From contig BDIU01000004.1 in the NCBI GenBank assembly GCA_002118135.1, forward strand, positions 186,001 to 250,000: 64,000 nucleotides of DNA, read 5' to 3'. Source of the DNA: Trebouxia sp. TZW2008. Taxonomy: Eukaryota > Chlorophyta > Trebouxiophyceae > Trebouxiales > Trebouxiaceae. This document shows, in pieces, positions 1 through 13,090 of this stretch (positions are counted from its first letter, which is position 1; each line of letters begins with the position of its first letter). The notes beneath the pieces are model-generated. The model was not told where the DNA came from, did no database searches, and was given only the letters and a program-made list of their open reading frames with translations. Made by a program: the position numbers and the translations under genes.

Positions 1-66
1 GACAGCCTGAGCTACGGTGCATGGCTTCTTGCATTGCTTTCTGTTCTCAGACCATGCCTTCTGCAG

Positions 67-3000
67 GTAGTGCTGGGCGCTGGAGCAGAGCAGTTCAATG
101 ACCCGACAGCCACACTGCTGCTCCAGATTGACTGCATTGAACGTGATAATTTGGAGCTGCGGTGCGTGGGCTACGCTGTCATACCCCTGTTTGTAGACCC
201 TAGGGAAGAGGCGCAGCCCCGTCGCAAAAATTTGCTGGACTACATCCTTAACCAGGTATTGACATCCTGTGTCAGCATGTGCGCAGCCTATGACATAGAC
301 ATCAACTTGGGTTCAGTCATTGCGTTTTGCAGAAGATTGCTATGAATGATGCTGCTATTCCTCATCTTGTACAGCTGATTCATCTGATGACATGCATTCC
401 AGTTGTAAAAAGTTGCGCATGGCTTTGGCACTTATTTGAACATGTGGGGGCTTTATACTGAACTTGCTTTGTTGAACTGTTGTGTCTTCCCATAGTCTTT
501 GCTTGGGCAGCTCTTTGCTTGGGCAGCTGGCTGGTGTCTGACATTTGGCAGAATTGCACAGTACGTTTCTTATACAAAGCATGTTGTTTTGCACTGCCCA
601 ACAACACCAAGTCTTCGTTCTGATCATAGATGTGGCAATCACGCTTGCGCACACAAAGGTTCAGGTCCACGCTGTAAAAAGCATTATCCTCAACTGACTG
701 GTAAAGGATGGTATCAAGGATGGTGGTTCATGACTTGTTGGGTCAATCTGACAGGAGGGTACTTGCAGGGCAGTTGGCAGATCCCGCTGCACATGACAGG
801 GCCCAGCAGGGAGGACCCCACCTTTCACGGGGCTAGCCTGAAGGAGGCCCCTCGCGTTACCTGCTCGTCCTTGCTCATCAGGATCCTCAGCATGGGATCT
901 GCCAGAGCAGCCCTGCGCCGCAAAAGCCCTTCCTACGCAGACAGGTGGGCCACTGAATCGTTTTGGCCAAATTCTCAAATGCTGCGGCCTGCTGCATCAC
1001 AGCTAGTCTAGGATCATTTTGCCCTGCTCTGGCTCATTTGATTCCTGAATATGGCTGCTCTGGCAGCCCTGCGCCGCAAAACTCTTTCCTACGTCAACAG
1101 GTGGGCTTTCTTTGGGTTCACTGAGAGCTTGGACTTGCTGGATCCTGCTGCATCATGTCGATGAGAATGCCCGATGCAAGTGCTTTTGCCACCTGGCCTG
1201 GTCAGATTGTGAGCAACGTGCTGCCAGGAAAACCTATGCTGCAAACTTCCCTCTCATGCGCGCAGTGCGCCCTCAGATTTGAAAGGTGCTCTGATGGTTT
1301 CTTAGCTATCATCTCCAGCCTATTCTGCAGCTCGTGGCTGTTGAGGGACAGTAAGTGTGTGTTCATTGCATGCTCTCACCATGGAAGGGGTCCTCTCTGA
1401 CCATCAGGCAGTTGGCAAATATGGGGATGCTTTGCAGGGCGTACGACTCCAGTCTGGACTTTCCCACTGCGACTGAGAGGCATGTCTACCCAGTAGTACT
1501 GGCTCGGCAAGCCCTGCCCACACGTTCTGCCATCAGAGCCCTGCTGCCACCCTCAGCTTTTGCCCCACGCATTCCTGATACTGCTGCTGCTACCACTGCT
1601 GCTGATGCTGCTGCTACTGGCAGCCCCAGGATACGCTCTGTTCCTAGTGGGTAAGCTGAAGTACACCATCGCTTTTATGCTCTGTTACCAGTGTGTAAGC
1701 AAAGGTTTTGCCACACAATTTCACATCAGGCTGCTTCTGCTGCCTCCGCACCCTTCTGGTGCTGCTGCTGCTGATGCTGCTGGTAGTACTCGCACAGTAA
1801 ACTCTGCTCCAAAAGTAAGCCAACAATATGGAATTCAGCTTTGCTGCTTGCTCTGCCATCATGCCCTTGTTGTTGTCCTTGATTTGGCAGGCTGGCCTCA
1901 GGCTGCTGCTGATGCAGATGCAGCAGCCATGACAACCCCCAAAATACGCTGTATTCACAGTCCGTAAGCTAGTTTGCAGCTTGACTAACTGTCACTAAGG
2001 TTGATTGTTGTGATCATTGCAGGGTGCCCAGGGCAGGGCTAGCCAAAGAGGGCAGTTCAGTGGTGCGGCTACTGTCAGGGCTGCCTGGACTGGGGCTGTT
2101 CAGCAAGGCCAAGGAGCCTGCCATCCTGGACCCTGTTGCTGAGACCTTCCAGGTTCTTGCTGTGTCACTTTGATATCTTTCATTGCATTTGGATGTCTGA
2201 CTTTGCATTTTTACATTCTCCTGATTGCTTCTTGTAACATTTTGACTTGTGACAGCCTTCCTGAGCTCTGCAAATTCTTATAGCCTCCTGGACAAAGTGC
2301 ATGCTTTCTTTGTCACAGATGAAGCCTCCTTTGTCACAAAACTTGACTACCAACACTGACTATTGTTTAACCCCAAACTGGTCCTGGGTGACTGCAGGTT
2401 CATCTGGCAGATCACTGGGTGAGGTGGCTATTGATACATTCAGTTGACTGTGTTGACAAAGGGTTGTTGACAGAGCCCATGCCACAACGTGACAGCACTA
2501 CTGCGCATTGTCACCAAGTTGGGGATGCCAGTTGCCACACATAGTCTGGTCCACAACAACAGTATTACTATTGACAGAGCACCTACATGTAGCTGACACA
2601 CAACTCGTTCAATTTTGAAATTGCTATGATCTGCATGCAGGAAGAGGAAGAACAGGAGGGGGAGGAGGATGCAGCGCCAGCGGTCAGTGAGGATGCTGTG
2701 ACAATGAGTGATGCTGACATGATAAAGCTCATGAAGGTGTGCTGCACACCAATATGCATGATGTAATATTTATGGTCTTTGGCATTGTAATCGATTCATG
2801 TCAGCCCTGGAGACAAATGCTGCTGCTGGCATCAAGTCTTTTTTCAGATTATTGAGCGCTGATGCTGCAGACAGCAGCCTTCCAGTCAAGAGACAAAGTA
2901 CAGGACCTGCTCAAAAAGTCATACACACACTCAATGCATATGCATGAAGCACATGGTATGCCAAAATATCAACTTTACCCAGCTTAAGATTTTACTTGGC

Positions 3001-6000
3001 AGTCTGCTGCCAGAAGAGCCAATTGCTGGTCATCAGAGTGATGACCAACAGCTACCACCATGCCTTGACTACACAAACTTAAGCTGTACAAACAGATAAC
3101 TTCATGACAGACTTTTCAAGGCATCAATGTTTATCGGGGACCTGCTTTGCACAATACACTTGTAACCATGCGCAGCTCATCATGACCCCTTTCATGCCTG
3201 GGACCCACTGTTGCACAGCACAGATTGAAATGTGTGCTCAATTGCAGGAGAAACTGCAGCGGCCAGAGCTGTGGAATGATGTGCCCCTGGACTACAACCG
3301 GGCCTGGCCCTACAACAAGCAGCTGGGCTTCCATGTGGCCATTGATGCCGCTGCCCGCCTGCCCCGCAGCCTGCCTGTCGCTGCAGTCTTCTCCCTCTCA
3401 CCTCCAGGTCAGCCTCACCTGCTCATGCTTTCCTTCTAGCAAGTCGTCTATCAATGCTCTTTTCGACAGCGCTGAGCAGTTTGCCTGTCGCTGCTGTCTT
3501 CTCCCTGTCACCCCCAGGTCAGCTTCACCTGCTGATTGTATTCTTTATCCTTTGCAGGGCTGTGCTGCTCAGATCTGTCCCGGACCTGTCAAATGGCCCT
3601 GTATCACATCATCCCAGGCTGATGCATGCAGATGGTTTTGAGGCTGAGAAGCATCTGCTGAGCTTGCTGTATGACTTTGGGTCATTGAATACCAATCTGC
3701 CTGTGTTACTTTTGCTGCATGCATGCAGGGTCATTCTATTCTGACCTGCCCCTGGTGGAGTCAGTGGGGGTGACCCTTCAGTATGACATGGGGGCGCCCC
3801 TCCACTCCCCCATCTGGCTTGATGGCTACCAATTCTTCCAGGTACACTTTGCCCCAGTGAGGTTCTGTGACCGTGCTGGGTGCATACAGAAGGGCTACTG
3901 AACTTCGATAGCAACTATGTGAATGCTGTCATGATCAGACAACATGCTAAGTGATTGAGTCTGACCAGCATGTGCAATTCAGCCAGGCACATCTCACTTT
4001 CTACCCTGGTCTGTATTCATCCCTTCTAAAGATTTTGTGCTCAGGGCACCTGCATGCTGTGGCTGAGACACAGAGATGGCACGCATGACCTTTGCAGTAT
4101 GCAACACCAATCTCGGCAGAAACCCAATGCTGCAGCATGACTGGCTTGTGCTCAGAATGATGAGCACATTCTGCCAACACCTGTTCCACGTTATCCCTGG
4201 CCACAGATGCACTTGATTTGTTGCCAAGTGACATGTCAGAGTCACGTGCTTGATAGAGGGGCAATCCCCTGGCAGCTGCTGCGTGCAGGGCGTGGGGTAT
4301 GACAGTGCCCTGAGCCTCATCATTGATGTTCGCACTGTCATTCCTGGCAGTGGTACAACCGCCCCTGTGGGTTGGGCTGTCCTGCCCTTGTTCCAGTCTG
4401 GCCCGGGCAGATACATGGCATCTGGCTACTACCACCTTCCCATCTTCAAGGTTGGTTCACTGACCTCCTACCACACTGAGCTTGATGTCTGAACCGTCAT
4501 TCCTGGCAGTGGCACATCTCAGGTGCATTGAACCGCACCGAATGCAGTATTTGGAAGGTATTCAGACTTGCACAAGACTGTGGGAATACGTTTCAGGTGC
4601 ACTGGGATGTTCTGTGTGCAGGGGCTGCCATCATGGCTGTTTCTGCATGCACCTAGCATGGTCACGGCCCTGCACCAGCAGGCATGCAAAAGAGTGTGAT
4701 AATGATGCTTTCATTGTAGGGGCTGCCATCAAGGCTGCTGCTGGATGAGATGGCAGGGGCAAAGGATGTGGACACAGCCCTCACCTCTGCCCTCAAGGTG
4801 ACTTCACCTATCCTTGTTATCTGCTGCCTTGTGCAACATGCATACAGACTTTACCTGTCAGGCTTTCTTATTGTTTGCTGTTTCGTGCACCATGCATACG
4901 CACAACGACTGCACAAAGCATCCCATCATACCACATTGCATGCTAGTAACAGCCACCGTGCTTCTTGTCTTGATCTATGCTGCAGATGACAGCATTGCAA
5001 GCCGCTGTGATTGCTGCTACAGCACCTGACGCTGCAAGACTCAGATCCATTTGCTATCTAGCTTCACATCTGCAGCTTGTGCTTGTTGCAAAACAAGCTG
5101 GCCTAGCAAGACAAGACTTGCGTCGCACACACTTAGCACTTGCATTGGCACATAGAAGAGTCACTACTAGTGTCAATGCACTTGTCATGGATGTAACAAT
5201 TTCGCGTATGAGTATCACTGTTATCATTAGCATCACAATTGTCGTTTACTGTCACTATAGTTACTGTTGTTGCAGGCCGGCAGGCTCAAGTTTGTGGAGT
5301 CTCATGCTAGTGTGTATGTGCGTCTGTGCGATGCTCAGCGCATGGGGTCAGTGGAGGGCCCTGCCAATGAGGCAGGGGCACAGCCTTTCCTGCAACTGCC
5401 CCCCTATGTCCAGGAAGGCTCCAGGTTACAGACGGACATGCAGACAGTTCGCACTGGTGGCAGGACGTACAACAACGCCAGGTATGCTCTTCCAACTCCC
5501 GTCTGAACCCTACGTTCTCTTTGCACCTGCCCCTTATGTTCAGGAAGGACGCAGGACACAGACGGACATGCACACAATTCGCATTGGTGGCAGGACATAC
5601 AACAATGCCAGGTGTGTCAATCTCTCTCGACGTTATCCTTACTGTCCAGGTGTAATCATAGGATGCTGCCGTGCGTGTTGTGCTGTGAGGGCTTATAGTC
5701 TTGAGAAAGGGTCCCAGGCTGCAAATTGACATGCAGACAAGTAGATCTTTGGAAAGATTGCATGTTTGAGATGCGTGACACACTTCGCATTGCCATCTTG
5801 CCACTGCATTGAGACCAGCTTGTGACAAGAGGTGACACTCTATGCTTTTTCAGGCTGTGCAATGTGCTGCATGTTGCATGCTGTAGACATGTGCTGCCAC
5901 ATTTCATTTAGAATGTTGCTTGAAACTACCTTGACAGCAACAGGCTGTGCAACATGCAGTGTGCAGGCTCAGCATCATTGACCATTTGCTACACACCCTC

Positions 6001-6235
6001 TTGCAAGCACCGGCTAGGCAGCTCACAACATGTGTATGCTGCAACGCAGGTCTCAGAACATATCAGCTGACATGTGGCTAGAAGGTCTGAATGATGCCAT
6101 CACTAAGGCTACTGGCTTGGATCAGCTTGGCCTTCCACAGGCCCCTCTGGATGAAGATGATTTGACGGAAGCAGAGCTGCTAGAGCAACAGAAGCTTCTA
6201 GCAGAGGATCCTCCAGCAAATGCTGTCCAATGACA
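67..6235 (+). CDS. Unrecognised conserved protein, possibly C2-like, 3' part (5' end outside window)
   Basis: I do not recognise the family. Exons seen by splice sites and reading sense: about 67-255, 2022-2153, 2641-2736 (acidic, Glu-rich), 3248-3407, 3729-3841, 4289-4450, 4720-4797, 5275-5481 and 6051-6233 with the stop. The protein alternates hydrophobic strands with loops and has phrases such as CVGYAVIPLFVD and PVGWAVLPLF, two similar strand-turn segments as in beta-sandwich (C2-like) domains. The C-terminal exon is acidic and helical. Start lies left of the window. Exon phases that I checked (3407/3729) join in frame. Introns contain decayed copies of adjacent exons (3470-3550, 4495-4530, 4620-4660, 5520-5620). 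The C2 idea is inference from sequence texture only; an axonemal or membrane-associated role is possible but not shown. Confidence 0.55.
5515..5735 (+). repeat. Decayed tandem copies of the 5275-5481 exon inside the next intron
   Basis: The end of the exon at 5391-5481 (Pro-Pro-Tyr-Val-Gln-Glu-Gly... to Tyr-Asn-Asn-Ala) recurs at about 5526-5611, including a following GT, and a third poorer copy lies near 5700-5740. The real exon is chosen because it carries the upstream coding part and joins the terminal exon in frame. Confidence 0.6.
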
Positions 6236-6378
6236 ACACAGATTTTGCTCGCCACGCAGGGTGTACAATTTGCATGTCATCAATACTGTCACAGACATTT
6301 TGACCATTCTTGAAAGCATGTAAAAATCAGCAGGTGCTATCTTAGGGTCAGTATTGCCTGCCAGTTTCTGGCAGGCGC

Positions 6379-6591
6379 ATGCAGCGTTTCCTGCAGTTCA
6401 GGCTTGCTTCACATAACTTGTCCCTTGTGGTTCGTCCTTTTGCGTTTGGGCAACGAGTCAATTGGGTAGACAGAGTTTGTGCTCATTGTGGACTTCAATC
6501 TGACGAGCGCCATCTTGTGGTTGACTGCTATAATTTACAGCTGCTTAGGCAACAGTATGCTTCTCTTCTCACATTTCAAACTGACATATGA
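6379..6591 (+). mobile_element. Non-LTR retrotransposon remnant: C-terminal zinc-knuckle tail of a reverse transcriptase ORF
   Basis: A 70-residue reading frame has the layout of the tail found after reverse transcriptase in algal and plant LINEs: a basic RFLQFRL start, then RVCAHCG, DERHLVVDC and LRQQYASLL, giving the Cys-x2-Cys...His-x4-Cys zinc-binding spacing. No reverse transcriptase or endonuclease domain lies upstream, so this is a 5'-truncated copy, as is usual for LINEs. It sits between the 3' ends of the first gene and the deacetylase gene. Confidence 0.6.
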
Positions 6592-6838
6592 GATCCTTTG
6601 GTCAAAGGCAGCAAAGCATTGTAGGCAGTCACACCAGCATGTGAGTCTGGCTAGCAAATGAAGTCAATGACAGCCAAGCATGTTTCACAACATTATGGTG
6701 GTAAACAAGGACTCCATCAGCGTTGGGACACATCTCAAACAGGCTCAAATACAAAAGTCAGAGGCAACGGCATGAGAAGGTGTCGGCAGGAACGTGTTTG
6801 TTGAAAGCAATGAGGAACACAGTACACAATCACGTCAG

Positions 6839-9068
6839 TCAAGTAGACCTCTCGCTGCCTGGCACATCCCCAGGAGGAAGCTGCTCAATATGACTTGCAA
6901 TCTGGCCAGCTGTTGTGAGCCACACCTGCTTATGTATAGGATCATGCGTCTCATCTGTGCCATGTTCACAGCAATCACAGGCAGTGCTAGCACGTTTGCC
7001 GATATGCTGCAAAGCCCTTCTGAGCTGTCTCAGCCTGAAAGGCTGTCCAACAATGTAAGGGTGAAGGGCAATGCCAAGAACTAAAGGGCACTCAGCACTG
7101 GCCTGATCCAACATCTCATCAAACTGGTCTATAACCATGTCTGCAAAAGCTGTATGAGATTCATGTCGCACTGCAATTGCTGGAATATCATTGATTTCCT
7201 GTGAGTAAGGCACTGCTAGAATCTTCTGCCCAGATGCTGTGTCCATCCAGGTTGGCTGGTCATCATGACACCAATCAAGCAGATATGTGTATCCCGCTTC
7301 CTGCAAGGAATCAGCCTAGTCGTCTGCAAACCGCTCAGGCACTGGTGTTGTGTTGCAAGCTGAAAGACATCAAGACATAGCCCCTGTATGGTTTTTTTGA
7401 ATGCATTGTTGGGCTCAAACTCATCACATTCAAAGCGAGTATGGGAGTGGTACAGATCTGCTGCTGAGCCCATCACCAAACATGTAATGCATGTATGCTG
7501 AAAGAAACAGGCAGGTAGAAGATGCACACTTGCAAACATGTCCGCAGCGGTGTTTGCTAAGGTGTTTGCACAGGCGTGTCCAGCTTTGTGAAGAGCCAGT
7601 TGGAATTGCCCAAATTCAGCTGCTAATGCCCCTTTACAGCAGCGGACGTCTCACCTGTAATAAGTCAGGAGTAACATGGCTCTCAGAAATCCAAGGACCC
7701 AGCCAACCCTTTGGAAAGACCCCCGTATGCTGGTGTAAGGTCTGTGTAGCTGTCAAGATATACTCCTGCTCCTCCTCTTCGCTCATGTCACTCTACACTG
7801 CATACGCAGTTCAGCGATGACAAGGTCAGGGGTTTTTAGCATGTCAGCAGGTCCTGCTGAAAGCAGACGTACAACCAAAAAGCACATGCAGTAGATATTA
7901 CGGGCGCTCGTGGAAGGGTTATTGTTTACACTACATTTTCATGCATTTTTAATGCATGCTAGGCAGGCTCAGCAGGCTGAACTAGATATATACTCACGAT
8001 TTATGAAACTGATAGTTGCCAACATATGTGTCAGTTGTGTTTGGCACAAGCCCAGTCTTGCCAGGCTGGCTTGTTGTGAGCATCACCTGGAGCAATTAAA
8101 CGTCTTCAACCAGTTTGACAGATCTTGAATGCTGTGTGAAGTTTGCTGCAAAACTGACCTGTCTTTCAGCGTTGCTGCAGCCATGCCCCACGATCTCACA
8201 GGCTCTACCAATATCTGCAAGCTGCTGACAGTATGCTGCAGGGACCTCAGGACAGTGGTTGTAGATCTCAGAGTTGACCAGCAAGCTGACGGGGAACTTG
8301 AGCTCCTTCAGCAGATCCAGCAGCCTGAATGCACCTACCCTGCATTGCAGCATTTCCATGCAGGACCTAGCAAACTTGACACCAGATGCAGAAATGATCC
8401 ACTCCCACATGTACAGGCCTCGATGCTATGCGCCTGGCTTGCATTGAAGCATTTCAATGGATGCCATAGCAAGACCAAACAATCACAGCAATTGCTCTTG
8501 ATAAGGGAACTTGTCATAAGGGCAATCTTGTGTGCATTTGCGATCCAACATTGCATTCTGACTGCAGTAGCAGTAGGGCTCTGAGTAAGTAAATTTTGAC
8601 GAAAGAACTAGTTTCTTGGTAATAACAGCAGCATAGCTGCAGAAGTGATAGAACAACTTTTGGATTGCATGCAAACCTGAGTCGTGCTAGCAAGTTATGT
8701 AAGAGTACCAATGAGCAGCATTCACTACTTACAAAATGAAAGCCAAAAGGCGTATATGGCCCGACGGAAGTGATGCTGACTGGTAGTCAGCAAGCTGTTG
8801 ATCACATAGGACTGCAGTGATGCCTGACATCAGGCAGTGGTGGAGAAGCGATCCTTCGGCAGCACCTGTTGCCGTACTCACGCCAAGCGTAATTGAGGAC
8901 ATCTGGCTCGCCGCTGGGGGCGAGCTTAGCACCCATGCCGGAACCGAACTCAAAGTGTTCCAGGTTGACTGCAATGTAAACGGCCAGGTGCTGCCCTTGT
9001 GGCCATGAGTACGGCTTGCGAGAGGTGATTGGCGAATAGGAAAAGCGGTGGTGATGTTGCAGCGGCAT
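6839..9068 (-). CDS. PuuE-type polysaccharide deacetylase (NodB-fold), 4 exons
   Basis: Exons on the minus strand: 9068-8866, 8339-8159, 7792-7655 and 7300-6839, with GT-AG introns and matching phases, giving about 327 residues, close to the usual 300 of the family. Visible family blocks: SRKPYSWPQG, AVNLEHFEFG, LNYAWREYGNRVGAFRLLD, LLVNSEIY, EIVGHGCSNAERQ, KGWLGPWISESHVTPDLLQ, EAGYTYLLDWCHDDQP, VPYSQEINDIPA and ALHPYIVGQPFRL. This is the branch that contains bacterial allantoinase PuuE and related metal-dependent deacetylases. Substrate (allantoin-like or a glycan) cannot be told. The ATG at 9068 is the first in frame and directly precedes the conserved block. No signal peptide is seen, suggesting a cytosolic enzyme. 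A decayed copy of the gene lies head-to-head on its 5' side. Confidence 0.85.
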
Positions 9069-9671
9069 CTACAATACAAAGCAGCGGATCAAGTCTTCGC
9101 TGCGGCTGTGAGCTAATATGTAGCCGTGTGCAAGTAATCTGGTGTTGCAAGCTCGCTAGCAATGCCGCTATCAAGTGTTGGCTATGTGCAAACACGTTGC
9201 ACACAGAGATGTAAATTGTTAGCACACAGGGCCGATCATGAGCCAAGGCAAAGGGAACTGTGCGTGCGAGATGAACGCGAACTCGACTGCCTTCCTTTAT
9301 CTCTCTGCCACTTAGTCATTCACATGCTTTCAACAACACACTAGAGCTGGTCTCGCAGGGCCTTCACGGCGAGCTCTCGTGTCTTGAGCCGTCAACGAAG
9401 TGCAGAAGCAGTTGTGCTTTTGACGATGCAATTTGGAAAAGCACAGAGGGAGAAATATTCCAAACTTCACGTGCAAGTGAAAGTACATCAAATTGCAGTT
9501 GCTTCTTGATTTCAAGACACAGTGAAGCCGGCTGCAAAATTGCAAAGCACCGCTGCAGCGTCATACATGCCCTGCGGACAAGTCACGTACATGTCGAGCC
9601 TGATGGCAAGTTGTTTTGCCTGAGCTGCTGAGTGTGTACCCTTGTGCAGATGGTTTCTGCGTGTCTTTGCT

Positions 9672-11450
9672 CAACGTGTACGCACACAGGGACTTCTTGA
9701 TAGCGGCACAGCGTTCCAGCTTGCAAATTTTACTACTCAACAGTTTCTGCATGTTAGCTTAGAGCCAGCGAAGAGTTCATCTTGTGTGTTGTGTTGGATA
9801 TGTCGCTGCAACATAAATATCGCTTGCATTTGGCCAATCAGCCCTCGCAAGCCGTATACAAGGCCACGAGGGCAGCACATGGCTGTTTCTGTTGCGGTTA
9901 ACCTGGCACCTTTCAACTTCGACTGCAGCGTGAGTGCAAAGCCCGCTCACAGAAGTGATCCGGTTGTTCTGAAATACTCACGGCGTTGACAACAGGTGTC
10001 AGTCAAGGGTTCGGAATCTCAAACACTGCCTGATGTCAGCCATCACTGCAGTCACAAATGATCAAGAACTCGTTGATGCATGTTCAATATCATTTGCATG
10101 TGGCCACATATGCCTCTTTCACGTGCTGTGTCACGTAGTCAATACTGTTCATTGGATTCCTTTTGCAATTTGTTGGCAGGACTCGTATTCATGTACATGC
10201 CACGCAATGGTTGCTTCTGCTTTTGCCATAAAGGGTCGCGGGGCGGTCATGAATCGTTTCTGAATCTTGTTTCAATTTTTGTGAGGTCATGCCTTAGAGT
10301 GCTGCGATGCAGGGTGGGTGTATATAAATGCTGGATCACAGAAGCATCTCAAATACCAGTTAGCTTGCTTGTTGACTTCAAATGTCGAATTTGTGTCAGT
10401 CACTACCCTGCAGCACACTGCCAGCCGCTGACTTATATCAGTCAAGCCTGTCAAGCAGTGGGGTATGGCTGCAGCAATGCAGGAAGGCAGGTCAGCTTTG
10501 CGTGTCCAGTGAGGCAGCATAGCAAACAAGTTCTGCACGTGCTTGTGTTGAGGGATCTGTCATGGCATTTCCACAGCTGTGCTGACATGAATCACGGCCT
10601 GACTTTGAGCACCAAAGCCAGCTGCTGATTGGATCTGCTATCAATCAGCAATGTTTAAATTCCGCTGCGTCTGCAGTAGAGTGACATGAGTAAAGCAGAG
10701 GAGCAAGGGTTCATCTTGACAGACTTCCTTACATTGATGGTATCAGCATACTAGTGTTGTTGCCAAGGCCTGGTTGGGCTGTTGGGCAACAGGAACCATG
10801 TCACGACTAACTTGTTACAGGTAAGACCTGCAGTGCTATGCAAAAGCATTCACATTTGAATGTGAGCTGTTACCCATTGGCTAGTCCAATTTCACTCTGA
10901 AAAGACTGGACAAGTGGGCATGTTAGGCTCTGTCCTAGTGAGTGTGTGTCTCAGCTCAAGGCACATGCTCAAGTGAGATCGTGCGCAGCTGCCAATCAGT
11001 TTGTCAAATGAGATCCAACCCATCTGGTATGTCTACACACAGCTGTCTCGGAACAACGCTCAAGCTCTGCTTTGCAATCATCGCAGCACGTCACAAGAAG
11101 AGAATCCTGCCTCCTTCAGCACATGCAGTGCGTGACTGGTGTTGGAAAATGCAGCAAATATACGCAGGCACGACTCATAGTGGCTCGGAACGCATCCGTT
11201 GACCCTCTCTAGATGTACTGAAGAACCAGATAGGCACTACACGACTATCAGCCTGGATGGATACAATGTACATGTCTAGGCAGATGATTCAAGCAGTGCC
11301 TTGCTCCCAGGAAGTGTATGATAGTCAGCAGTCCGTTATGGGTCTGTCAGGTTTTGCAAATGCACCATAGACCCGCATGACAAGATGCTAGATCAGATCA
11401 ACGCTGAATGCCCGTTGCGCTTTTTGTTTGCATCCAATGATTTGGGATCA
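9672..11450 (+). pseudogene. Decayed head-to-head copy of the PuuE-type deacetylase gene
   Basis: Pieces match the functional minus-strand gene in order: exon 1-like 9818-9987 (RKPYTRPRGQHMAV), exon 2-like 10310-10495 (RVGVYK...SLLVDF...GCSNAGRQ), exon 3-like 10676-10755 (SDMSKAEEQ) and exon 4-like about 11365-11425 (DKMLDQINAECPL). Exon order and intron positions are kept, so it is a DNA-level duplicate and not a retrocopy. Frames are broken by stops and indels, and the DDQP and LHPY catalytic blocks are missing. Similarity extends at least 130 bp upstream of the start codon (9672-9740 against 9205-9140 on the other strand). Confidence 0.75.
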
Positions 11451-12120
11451 AGGCTTTGCTGCACAACAGCCTGTGTTAATAACAGCGTCACAGCTGCTCA
11501 AAGTAGGCAAACTGTGTACAGTCCGACATCATGGAAAACAAGCTTTGCGTAATCATGGCATTTGTGCTGTAGTGAGAGCCAGTCAAGGAGTTGTTGACTA
11601 GATTTCCATTGCAAGCAAATTCAACAAGTTGGGACACATTAATGTAAATTGAAGCTCCCTTGAACAGGAGTGAAATGTATCAAGACAAACTGTTCATCAT
11701 GAATCTGGCTTGCAAATGATTTGTAATCTTCGTATGCAAGTTGTGCTAAAGATGCTTGTGTCACATTTTGCATGCAAGCATGAACAGCACATCCATGCCT
11801 CAGGAAACAGAGCTGATTGATGTGTGAATGCCTGGATTTGGTACCTGAAGCCAGATACGCTTTTTTGCTTGATTTTCGATGTGTGACAGTCACAAATGCA
11901 ACATTAATTGCAGCTGGGAACTAGTGCCACAAATATGTATAAATGGTTTCCTGAACCGCTGCTGACCCTGCTTGCATGACTGTCAAGAGGGGCCATTGGC
12001 ACAACCAGCATTGACAGACAACACAGTGCAAAGCTTGGTCAAACAGTACGGCAGAGACGTCAAGTGCGCTTGGACCCTGGCAAGGCATAAACTGACAGCC
12101 TGAAGAGCCATCACAAGAGC
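11451..12120. other. Intergenic, no gene seen
   Basis: Only short frames without family features, and no splice-supported exons. It separates the deacetylase pseudogene from the first fold-back element. Confidence 0.4.
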
Positions 12121-13090
12121 TCCTGAGAAGAAAGTGTGGAAAGCACACTGTTTTGTGTTTGACTGCATGCAGCTGGTCTCTTAGCCACCATGCCAGGAGC
12201 TGCACGCAGCTTGACAGGGTGTTTCCAGGAGACGGGACGAGGACCAAGCCAGCAGTGTCTCCCAAAAATTGGAACAGTAAAGTACACGCTGTGCACTTGG
12301 CAAACCGTGCGCTGCACGACGACGATGCGTAGCGGGGGACAGCCCGCTCCTTGCCGGCGGAGCTGCCTCTGCCAACTCAGCTGAGCCGTGAAATCAAGGT
12401 GTGCAACAAGCAGAGCAATCAAGGGACAAGTTGCTAAAGGACAATTTTCACGACGGACAAGGCTTGCACTGCTTGCTGCTCATATCGCTTCACTACTCAA
12501 CCAAGCTCGAGACAACATCCGCATCGAAGCCTGGCAGCATTGGCGGGCTTTATACGGTATAAATTATACCTGGTGCATTCTGTTGAGGGGCTGCATGTCT
12601 TAAATCTTGACCGAACAGCCCTTGTAAACGCCCCTCAACAGAATGCACCAGGTACAAAGCCCGCCAATGCTGCCATGCTTCCATGCGGATGTTGTCTCGA
12701 GCTTGGTTGAGTAGTGAAGCGATATGTGCAGCAAGCAGTGCAAGCCTTGTCCGTCGTGAAAATTGTCCTTTAGCAACTTGTCCCTTGATTGATTTGCTTG
12801 TTGCACACCTTGATTTCACGGCCCAGCTGAGTTGGCAGAGGCAGCTTTCGCCGGCAAGGAGCGGGCTGTTCCCCGCTACGCATCGTCGTCGTGCAGCGCA
12901 AGACTTGCCAAGTGCACAGCGTGTACTTTACTGAACCAATTTTTGGGAGACATTGCTGGTCCGGGTCCTCGTCCCGTCTCCTGGAAACACCCTGTCAAGC
13001 TGCTTGCAGCTCCTGGCAGGGTGGCTAAGAGACCAGCTGCATGCATTCAAACACACAACAGTGTGCTTTCCACACTTTCTACTCAAGGAG
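12121..13090. repeat. Fold-back element 1: long inverted repeat, arms about 450 bp
   Basis: The left arm (about 12125-12590) is repeated in reverse complement in the right arm (about 12630-13088), with a short spacer. Outer ends pair around AAAGTGTGGAAAGCACAC at 12132 and its complement near 13060-13080. Arms differ by scattered substitutions and small indels. Each arm carries short open frames, for example LLAAHIASLLNQARDN, but they appear in both arms and are not recognisable. The DNA or its transcript could form a near-complete hairpin. Class (fold-back transposon or inverted MITE pair) is inferred. Confidence 0.75.

Noticed and set aside
1550..1970. Leu-rich frame (possible signal anchor) at 1560-1967
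   Set aside because: CTG/GCT trinucleotide-rich intron; the opposite strand is equally open, and better splice-supported exons flank it.
7216..7539. Minus-strand frame with DEFEPNN inside the deacetylase gene
   Set aside because: It lies wholly in the intron 7654-7301; the in-phase joint between exons 7655 and 7300 leaves no room for it.
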